Position numbers and translations under genes: made by a program. The notes under the pieces were generated by a model. The model had not been told where the DNA came from. It did no database searches and saw only the letters and a program-made list of their open reading frames with translations. Source: Bugula neritina (lineage: Eukaryota; Bryozoa; Gymnolaemata; Cheilostomatida; Bugulidae). From it: a DNA stretch of 64,000 bases. The DNA is taken from NCBI GenBank assembly GCA_964035545.1, contig OZ037765.1:4461698-4525697 (forward strand). The letters are read 5' to 3'. This document shows positions 48,077 through 64,000 of the stretch, piece after piece. Position 1 is the first letter of the stretch, and every line of letters starts with the position of its first letter.

Positions 48077-49140
48077 GTTTTACTGCTGCGCGTGTACTGT
48101 TAGCTGAATATCAATGATTTGTTGAAATGTGCTTTCTTTCAGCAGCACACGGCTTTTATACTTCATCATAGGGTCAACGAACTCGTTGAGTGACCTAGAT
48201 AATATATAGGTCACAATATAGGGCACAATCGGAGAATAACATTAACACCAGAAATATTTTGAGTAGCCCAAGGTTTGTGTGACAATAGAAATAAGAGTGC
48301 ATATGAAGGTAATTTGCTACCAGAATATTTTCTGTTTGTAAAACCACACGCTTTCAATTTTTGGTCTCAATTTACTGTAGTGTTCGTCTAATGCCTGAAG
48401 GTGTAGCCAGGTTCACATGGTTTAGTCTGTTAAGTGCAGAGGTAGAAAGTTACTGTGAATTATTTCCCAAACAGGTTAGCCAGGTCAACGTATGGGTATA
48501 ACTGTGAGATAATAGATGAAAGTTTGGTCTAGAATTTGCAAATTATGATGTGGAAACTTGCTACATGGTTAGATTTTAATGGCGAATACATACATCAACA
48601 TTTGCAAGATTATATGCTATATGATATACTGGACATACTACAGTGTTACTTTTGCTTAAATTCAATTATAAAAAAGTAAAGAGTATAATATAAGCCTTAA
48701 GTTGTAGCAGCAATAGTCAGATTAACACCAGTAGAGGAGGATGAATGTCTGATAAGGCGAATTAATGAAATCTTCCAAAAGTCTATAATTCATGAGTGAT
48801 AGGAAAACCCCCTTCTGAAAGCTGCAGTTGTGCTCCTTTTAAGCCATCAATACATGATGTTTGCCTGATACCCTCCCATATCCCCTGCATACTCTTTAAA
48901 TATCCCTGTACGTATACCCTTTGTACACCATTTTATACCCCCCAGATACCCCTGTATCACCCTCTCTTCCCTTGTATATCCCTTGTATACCATTTTTATT
49001 TTATGATATATGGTAAACTGGGTGTGGAGGCTTGAGTGTGGGGGTTTGAGTTTGGGAAAATTCAACATCGTTGTGCCATTTTTACCTACTTTTCCTTTTG
49101 TGCCATTATTACCTGTGCCATTTTTGCTTTGCCACTTTTA
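48077..49140. other. Upstream region of the lipoxygenase gene
   Basis: Probable 5' UTR and promoter of the minus-strand lipoxygenase. AT-rich, with no other gene. From about 48840 the sequence becomes rich in ATACCCCYTG-type words that lead into the minisatellite that follows. Confidence 0.45.
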
Positions 49141-49154
49141 CCTACGCTATTTTT

Positions 49155-49375
49155 ACCTAAAATTCATTTTTATCCTCTGTATACCCCTTTTTATGCACCT
49201 TAAATACCCTTCTCATACCCCCTTGTATACCCCCTTGTATGCCCCTTTGTATAGCCCCTTGTATACTCCTTTGTATACCCCCTTCTCATACCCCCTTGTA
49301 TGCCTCTTTGTATAGCCCCTTGTATACTCCTTTGTACACCCCCTTGCATACCACCTTGTATACCCCCTTGTATTT
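49155..49375 (+). repeat. CCCTTGTATAC minisatellite
   Basis: About 15 imperfect copies of a 13-14 base unit (CCCCCTTGTATACT). Open frames on both strands here are repeat artefacts. Confidence 0.9.
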
Positions 49376-50093
49376 CACAAACTTCTCACAAGCTATAAAT
49401 ATGTGAGCAGCAACACTTTAGTCTATTGCAAACACACCAGCAGACAAAACTCTAAAAAACAAGTTTGTAAATACACAATTCACAAAGCTGGCTAGCGTTT
49501 CTTATCAATAAAAGTTTGTTGACCCCTTTTTATACTATTGCAAGCCACATGACGCTTTACCAAAAATATTTTATGATGTATTGTTGAGTCTAAACTGATA
49601 CCCCTATGCACTTTATTGACTTTAGAGTTAGGTGGGGCTTCACTCTATACATCACAGTGTCAACAAACTGCTCATTGCCATGTGGTAACAGGATCTTAGT
49701 CTATATTGGAGTCATTAGGTTGTACTATAACAGGCTGAGCGCTTGTTTACCCCATTGCCAGTACTTTTTAGGAAAAACATAAGCTAATGCACAGTTTATT
49801 GGCCCAGTGGTTGTAACATAACATGAGTGCATTTAGCCTGCAGAACTAGAGATGGGTGGTGGGTGGCACACAGAACCAGCCACAGATGTGAACATATCCT
49901 TGGTTTTCACCAACAGCTGCGAAGCTAATTACTTAAATATGTATGGCTGCCTAGAGCAAACAGAAACTATTTACTGGCAAATTTGCAAAAGATGTTTTAA
50001 TTAGTTCTCATAAAATAAATTGGCTGATATAATATATATTTTAAAGGGTTTATTAGAACAGAATGCTGACTGGTAGAATAAATAAATACAGTG
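49376..50093. other. Intergenic, no gene seen
   Basis: AT-rich spacer between the minisatellite and the (TG)n array. No splice-linked family seen. Confidence 0.5.
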
Positions 50094-51081
<988 letters not shown>

Positions 51082-51380
51082 CAGGGATATGGAATATTCT
51101 ATGGGGAGGGCCACATTGTAAACCCAGAGATGGGGGTCACAGCACCAGCTTCGTTGAAATTACTTTATTCCAAATTTTTATGAATCGTCACATTATAAAA
51201 TCTTATTAGTTCCTACAGGCTGCATGTTTTGTAGTATGTGTGTAAATAAGAGATTTAAAAGTTAGTTTTTCCCTCTAATTCATGTGAAAAATAGTTTTAG
51301 TTTTATGCCTTTGAGGACCAAATAAATGTAGGCCTGGGGGCCTTTATCTGGCCCTGGGGCTGCTTGTTGGACAGTCCTTG
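51082..51380 (-). mobile_element. hAT-like MITE, copy 2 (reverse orientation)
   Basis: Read on the minus strand, it aligns end to end with the element at 4007-4312. Shared segments include CTACATTTAT, TCAAAGGCATAA, GCAGCCTG, AATTTGGAATAAAG and GATGCTGTGGCC (GGTGCTGTGACC here). Ends are CAAGGACTGTCCAAC (minus strand) and CAGGGATATGG (plus strand), more diverged than copy 1. The flanks only partly resemble each other, so the target duplication has decayed. Confidence 0.75.
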
Positions 51381-51971
51381 TCTAGAGTCTAGACTCTAGA
51401 CAATGTTTTACTCTATTAGCCCGGCGACCAGATTGAGTTTAGTACTGTTTGTAACGCTATGTGGCCCTTGAAGCTGATGCACATACAATGCACAATGGTA
51501 CATATAACATCCACAACATGAGGTCAATAATCCTTTTCTTTTGCATTTGACAAAATGTCACTACGACATTGGTACTTGTAAAGTGTTGACAGAATTGGTC
51601 TAGTGTTAAATACTTAAACAGTGATCTGAGTAAATACTAAGATAACAAAACTGAAGAGAAAAGTTCTAATTATTGTGCTGTTATGATTGCTTGTTTAGTT
51701 TATTTGCAGAATATCCAGTCAGTTGACCCAATTAATGAGTTTTAAGATTTTGAATACCCAGTTGGTTATCACGTCATACTTATATTACTATCATACTTAT
51801 ATTACTGTCATACTTATATTACTTTCATACTTATATTACTATCATACTTATATTACTTTCATATACTATGTTGCTATCAGACTTGGTTATAACTTATAGC
51901 TCTTCAATATGACAAAAAAGTCACTTGAAGATTACATATAATTATCATCTATGCTTTCATATAAAACACAA
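51381..51971. other. Intergenic with short CATACTTATATTACT tandem repeat
   Basis: No gene. At 51774-51865 there are five to six copies of an 18-base unit (ATCATACTTATATTACTT). Confidence 0.65.
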
Positions 51972-52184
51972 CTCACGCAAGTTTATAGTCGCCAACCCTG
52001 TGAGAAACCCCCGATGGAAAGGGTTTTTGTTAAAGCTGGTTAAGGACGTTTTTAAATGGGGCACAGGAGAAATTATGACTGGATGCTCTTCCTAACATCA
52101 CCAATGACCTTTGTCTGGGCTCAAACCCATGGCCTGGCGTTTACTAGGCAAACGCTCTAACCCTTAGACCTCTGCTGCCCCCAA
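51972..52184 (-). mobile_element. tRNA-derived SINE, copy 2 (near full length)
   Basis: Reverse complement of the SINE at 23446-23664. On the minus strand it has the head GGTTAGAGCGTTTGCCTAGT, then AAACGCC, a B-box-like GGGTTTGAGCCC, GGTGATGTTAGGAAGAGCAT and the tail GGTTTCTCACAGGGTTGGCG. Its B box is less perfect than copy 1. Confidence 0.85.
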
Positions 52185-53036
52185 TGCTTTCATATAACAT
52201 ATCCATGATATATTATTTACTTATAGCTTACTTAGTGCCATTGGTAAATCTCAAAAGCCAGTGAAAATGAGTAATTGTGAAACAGCTTGGAAAGTAGGTT
52301 GTGTTTTTGGGGATCAATTTATGTCTTAGTTGGCCAGTTAAATATCTCACCATTTTAACTTTTATAACAGTTTTGCAAGTATAACTATCAAGTGCATGCT
52401 TCTAATATTAGTTATGCAACTTTTGTCATTTGCATCCTTTTCTTTCATACATAAAATTTGTGACTTTTGAGCTCATTTCTCAAAATTGATAAATTAAATT
52501 TTAAATGTTTTAAAACTGCAACTGAAAATTGTATGTCTGAATATATACCCTAGATAATTTTACCACAACAAATACCTTGCGGTTCTCATATTAAAATGAA
52601 TTAGTTGTCTGGCAGTTGGGCACTGTAAATAGTGCATAACTCTGATTGGATAGATTTTAGATCATTTGTTGACACTTGTATCTGATTGGCTAAGAAAGTT
52701 ATACATCTGTCTACTCAAAGTGTGATGATTATTATAATAGACATGGCTAGTAATTAGACACTAGTATTATAATATGAATTGTTTTGATCATCAATTTCAC
52801 TAATAGATATTCAGTGCTTTGCTTCCAGGAATGAAATAATGTAGTCTTCATTTTAGACCTTTTGGCTTCTGCTTCCTATAACACTAAAATATGTACACAG
52901 AAGATCTTAATGCATCTGATACTACTCACAGTATTGTGCTAATAGTGCTTAACCTGTAAAGCACGCAGCTAATGGCTAATTTATAAGGATAAATTCTCTT
53001 TACAGTTTGTATTGGCACCACATTATTTAAAGAAAG
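52185..53036. other. Intergenic, no gene seen
   Basis: AT-rich spacer without recognised genes. Confidence 0.5.
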
Positions 53037-53203
53037 TTTTTTTTTACACCAATGATATGAAATATGCTATAGCAATGTTTTAATATTAGCAGACAGCTTA
53101 GTCTTTCACCATTCACCGACTAATATTCGCGCTACCACCAAGCTATCTGTCTCCTAGAAGAACACTGCTATAGCATATTTTATGTCACTTTCGTAAAAAA
53201 AGC
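53037..53203. repeat. Long imperfect inverted repeat (foldback/MITE-like or hairpin precursor)
   Basis: Arms of about 65 bases face each other around a 35-40 base centre. AAATATGCTATAGCA in the left arm is matched exactly as reverse complement in the right arm, continuing imperfectly outwards to a poly-T/poly-A pair and inwards to CAGACAGCTTAG / AGCTATCTGTCT. It could be a small foldback transposon or encode a hairpin RNA. No coding potential. Confidence 0.75.
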
Positions 53204-54594
53204 ACACTCATCAGCATTTTAATAAATTTGGCAAAAATTTCCCAATAATAATTTTTAGAAAAAAATAGGCATAAAAACATTTTGGTAGTTATTGTGCTGC
53301 AGAAAGGCCGCAGAAGCGGTTATAAGATTTAACTTAACACTACATAAGTAACATCTTCAAATAAAACTGACTAGAGCGAATCCTATTCAACCCTTTTTAA
53401 TTTAAATTAGAGGCAAGAAAAACTACTAGGAAATGTTTAAAAAAGAATGACAACTTCTACAATTGCAACAATAATGTAGTATAGTCTGTATAGATGAGAA
53501 ACTTGAAATGTGGCAATACAGATTCTGCAAATTCCAGCACTGCTAAAATTAATTAAACCAATTTAAAGGGTGTTAAGAAGAGGTTTTATGGGAAAAACAT
53601 TGCTACACCCTATTACTACTTTAATAGAACAGCTCTCACACGAACATATGAAAAAAAAATAGTTCTTGACTGCAGTATTTCCACAGAGAAGAGAAAAATT
53701 CTGTACAGAGTGTAATTTAGATAGAAAAATAATGCTGGTTTCAGAGAGATGACAGTGATTAAAATAATAACTGAAATCATCACAGGTCGAGTACCACACG
53801 CAAATTCAGATAATATCTAGTAAGCATGAGCTGTCTACAAACAGTTAAACATACATACCATAGAATATAAAACTGGACTGCGCCATTAGTTCATTACCAT
53901 AACCATATGCTGAAAGACAAATTTAAAGGCCAATTAATAAAGATATTGCATCTAAGACTTATAAGGTCGATATCAGTATATCCCTCCCATAGCAGTAAGA
54001 CATGGAATATACGCATTCAGGCTAATGTAAATGGCACATTGAAGGCTAATGTAAATGGCTAAATTCTAACTTTGGTAAATTTATAACATTTAAAGCTTGC
54101 AAGTTTAATTTTTTTTGGTACCAATGACTTGCATGTATTTAAAAAAAAATCAGTTTGTGCTTTATCAATTTTTCCCCAGCAACAATAGCAATTAAACTAG
54201 ATAAAAAAACAATGGTGTAGATAGCAGTAATATTTCAGCATTGGACTTAGAACACTTTAAGAGTTGCGTTTACTATGTTCATTTACATTATAGAAGACAA
54301 CTCCATAAAGTAAACTTAATACCGGAAATTTACACATCAAACACATTGAGTCGCCACTATCTCAGTTCCTCATCACTTCACAGTCGCAGTCGTATCATTT
54401 GGCAGTTGTTTTGCATTGAATGATTGATCTGCAGCGTTCTAGGCTTTACATAATATTAATTGAATGGTTTTAACGTGTTGATCATACCCGTGTTGCTAAT
54501 TGATGCACAAAAACTAATATTTATGCTTTTCTTCGTTTCCACGCACAGGTAACTTTTTTTAATGGTATGGCTATTCTTTAAGTTTATCTCTATC
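53204..54594. other. Intergenic, no gene seen
   Basis: AT-rich with only short chance frames. Confidence 0.5.
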
Positions 54595-55560
54595 TAATAG
54601 TAATACTAATAGTAATAGTAATATCATTATCTTACTCTTACTCTTGTCTTACTCTTAAGGACACTGAGAGTGTAACTGTAAGTCAAACTCAAAATGTTAG
54701 TTATTAATTTAGTATAACAGTAACACTAAATTACTAAGTCTAACTGTAAGTGTAACTGTAAGTGTTACTCATACTGATACAGTTACTGTAAGTGTAGTTA
54801 GTCAAAGAGTAAGTCTCAGAGTCTGTACTCGAAGTCTGAGTCTCTAACTGAGTGTAACTTTAAGTTTAAGTCATTTACTTTTAGTCTATACTATAGTAAT
54901 AGTAATACTTATAGTTATATTTATACTAAAGGTAAAACCAAAAGTAAATCTAATGCTTAGACTAACTTAGAGTTAGAGTTAGTCTTATAGTTATAGTTAT
55001 ACTAACTAATCAAATCTAATCACTAAATCTAATGCTTATAACTTCAATTATTATTGTATGTTATAAATTCTATTACTTATTAGTATTACTATAAGTACAA
55101 GAATAACTATAAGTATAAGTAGGCCTATAAGTTTTTATAACTATAGGAATAACTAAAGTTTAAATAGTTTTAAGTATGATTTTTAATAAAGAATAAAATT
55201 AAAATGATATGAATATTTAATAATAATTGAATCATAATTAAAATAGTAATAGTAATACTAATAGTTATTATTATAAATTATGATAGTTAAACTTGTAGTT
55301 GTACCAAGTTTAATATACTTAATCTTTATCTTATACTTAATTTTTATACTATAAGATTAAGTATTAGTTATACACACAGTATCAGTATGACTATGAGTAT
55401 ATAAATATGAATATGAAAAATATTAATAATAAATTTAATATGTCAGTGTGACTATGTTTATAATAAATATTTGTCTTCGACTCACTATGAGTATTTACAG
55501 TATTAGTATTACTAATACTATGGGTATTGCTATTACCAATATTACTATTAGTACTATTGT
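54595..55560. repeat. Low-complexity TAATAGTAATACT / AAGTGTAACTGTAAG block
   Basis: Nearly 1 kb of drifting 6-12 base units (AGTAATACTAAT, GTAACTGTAAGT, AGTTATAGTTAT). Same character as 1000-1830. Confidence 0.78.
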
Positions 55561-57356
55561 TAGGTAATACAGTAATTAAATTTAATAACTTATTTTCATT
55601 AATTTTAAAGATATCAGTTAGACTTACTTGTTTTACAACTGTTGCAACTGTTACAACCTTTAAATAGCCTATAAGTTCTGTTAAATTTAATTTCATATGA
55701 TAATTGTACAGGGTTGCTCATGCTGTGATGCATCAGTGAGTAAAGAATAACCAGTCTTAGTTTGTTATGATGACTCTGTAATGTGATGAAAATGCTGTTT
55801 CACTCTCTAAGATAGAGAATACACTATAATATAACAAAAGGGTACTTGAATATTTATTACTAGTAGTGGTATAGTTTTAGTAATCTCCTAGTGACTATAG
55901 TAATCAAATTTTTTACCAGCCTATTTGTGATAATATTTTTGAATTATTATGGAGTTACCAGCCTAATTTAAATTCAGTAAAAGAACCAAAGGTTTAACTT
56001 TTTGCATTTTAGTTCATCAACAGGAAATTAATTTGAAGTTCAGTTGAGATTAATTGCTTTTATTAGTGAAGGGTTGAATAGCTTCACTTCAAGTTAGGTT
56101 TCCACTGATAATAATAAATAATCATAATTATTCTCAAATTGCGCAAGACCACCCGGTGAAAGGTGACCAAAGGTGACCAATTATTCTCAAATTGTGAACT
56201 TAGATTCAGTTTTTAAGTAATAATTTAATTTAAGTATGGGGTTTAGCTGCCCTCTAAAATAGCAGAGCTGTAGTTCATTAAAAGCCTACATTATCTAAAG
56301 TTTATTTATGTATCAGGAAATAGTTCTGATTAATATAATGAACAAAACAGCTATTAACTATAAATTAAATACACTTCACTACAGTTCAGTTTTTTTGCAA
56401 ATGGGATTCTAGCATTAAGTTGATCATTTAGAAGTTATATTTCTTCTTCAAATAATTCCACAGTAACATGACAAGTCTAGGTAAAACATAAGCTCTGGTT
56501 TCATTCTTTATAGACGCTGTTGAAATCTTTTTACTGCATCTTTCACTAATGAGTTGCCTTTAAGCAGCAGCGAGGGCTGAATTTCAGTTTTTGTTTTAGA
56601 GTAGATCCGTTGCTCTAGTGGGTAAGGCTCAGTAATTTTGTGTTGTGAAAGTTTGAGCTTGCAGCTAGATTATTTTTGTTTATGAATTTATTTATTTTAA
56701 TTTATTTATATAGATGAATTTCAGTTTAATTATTAAAAGTTATACGTTTAGTACTTTTTGTTTTGCATGCTATTCTAAGCCAGCAACTGAAGCATAAAAC
56801 AAATGGGCTTGTATAAAAGATATATTATTTTAAGTCTAAAATCTAAAGCGTATTTCTGATGCTTCAATACCTCATAATGAGTTCTAACCTTTGGCCTGTT
56901 AATTACAAGTGGCCCAATGTGATCCATAGCCTTCATTTTTATATAATTACTGTAAAGATAGTGCCAGAGGCTACGATATCGGCTAGCTTGTTTGTATAGT
57001 GTAATTACTTCTTGAAAAATTGTAACTAATTACAATAATAGCTAGTTTACTAATCAATATTGAAATTTTATTCATTCAATCATTGCTGCGGCAATTAATT
57101 TCAAGTTAGCTTACAATAAACTGTTAGTGAATGTGTGATTAATTGTACCCTTTGTTAGGCGCAAACCACATGCCATTTCATTATTTTAAAAAAATAATTA
57201 TTTCTTTCTAACAAAGCATTTGCCTTTAATGGAAATTACTTCCTTCTGGTATGCAGTTTTCTGAATGATTATGTAGATAGAAGGCATTTCTGACGGATGA
57301 AATGTGAGGTAGTGGGGGTTGTCTCAGCTAGCAGCGTTAAATAGGTCAGCGGCAGC
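55561..57356. other. Intergenic and upstream region of PPP1R16
   Basis: AT-rich with no gene recognised. A weak tRNA-like stretch at about 56600-56670 is discussed among the rejected items. The promoter of the + strand PPP1R16 gene should lie at the right end. Confidence 0.45.
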
Positions 57357-63605
<6,249 letters not shown>

Positions 63606-64000
63606 GTAAGTGGAGATGATTCCCTCTAGTATTTATGTTTTTCTGTTGGTTTATGACTAGTCATGTGATATGATGAGGTTTTATTCTATAAATTATTAGT
63701 TTTTGTTGAGTAATTATTGTCTAAAATTTTAACAAATAAGTAACGTACTTGAGACTGACTTAAAAATACTTCATAACAATGTGGTTAGTTGGTCTCATCT
63801 CGACTTGCATTTGTATAAACTGCAATAGCCATGAAATATATTAACATCCAATCAGTATGGCTGTTATATTAACTGTGGAGCTTTAGGGGAGAGGAGGAGG
63901 GTAGAGCAAGCTCACAGTCTAACCCTCTGGCTCCAGCTATTAGTCAACGAGCCTGAAATAGAAAATGTATTGTATGGAAGCACATTATGTACTGTCACTG
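63606..64000 (+). other. PPP1R16 intron 5, running off the window
   Basis: Non-coding sequence after the exon 5 donor. No further ankyrin exon recognised before the right edge. Confidence 0.5.

Noticed and set aside
56600-56670. tRNA-like stretch (CTCTAGTGGGTAAGGCTC with a B-box-like AGTTTGAGCTTGC)
   Set aside because: I could not fold an acceptor stem or an anticodon arm, and the B box is poor; more likely a decayed SINE head than a tRNA gene.

Overview
The window is nuclear DNA from an intron-rich, AT-rich invertebrate animal. Small coding exons with GT..AG boundaries, a MADF-BESS regulator, a PLAT-type lipoxygenase, tRNA-derived SINEs, DNA-transposon MITEs and heavy microsatellite content all fit a metazoan. 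The phylum cannot be fixed from the sequence alone. No bacterial operon, CRISPR array or virus is visible. I joined exons by hand by checking reading phase; complete gene models close in frame unless stated.

Left part (1-18000). The first coding exon of ribosomal protein S13 runs leftwards off the window, with a 5' TOP-like start and an NRF1-type promoter site. Next comes a complete 13-exon E4F1 zinc-finger gene on the + strand (828 aa). Convergent to it is a complete 8-exon NEMO/optineurin-family gene (480 aa) with a UBAN ubiquitin-binding coiled coil and a C-terminal CCHC finger. A small unrecognised minus-strand gene lies upstream of it.

Middle (18000-38800). A gene-poor stretch carries a 928-bp transposon-like element with an exact 8-bp target duplication. 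It is followed by a 4-exon MADF-BESS gene (+), a convergent 4-exon TMEM208 gene (-), an unrecognised basic/serine-rich protein gene (-), and a tandem pair of galactose-3-O-sulfotransferase genes (-). One sulfotransferase copy is intact and intronless (482 aa); the other is a decayed pseudogene.

Right part (38800-64000). A 15-exon PLAT-lipoxygenase gene (-) spans 9 kb. It is in frame throughout except for a single extra base in exon 13, just before the conserved iron-ligand helix. Its large last-but-one intron contains an antisense, decayed THAP-domain gene. A 9-kb intergenic region follows, with a long (TG)n array, a hAT-like MITE, a SINE and a long inverted repeat. The window ends inside a PPP1R16 (MYPT3/TIMAP) gene (+), which has a PP1-docking motif and ankyrin repeats.

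Functionally the genes look like an ordinary eukaryotic neighbourhood (translation, transcription control, ubiquitin/NF-kB or autophagy adaptor, ER insertion, glycan sulfation, oxylipin synthesis, phosphatase targeting). I found no clear novel multi-gene system. The most notable items are the one-base break in the lipoxygenase, the sulfotransferase gene/pseudogene pair, the mobile-element families present in two or more copies, and tandem repeats pressed against several 3' splice sites.
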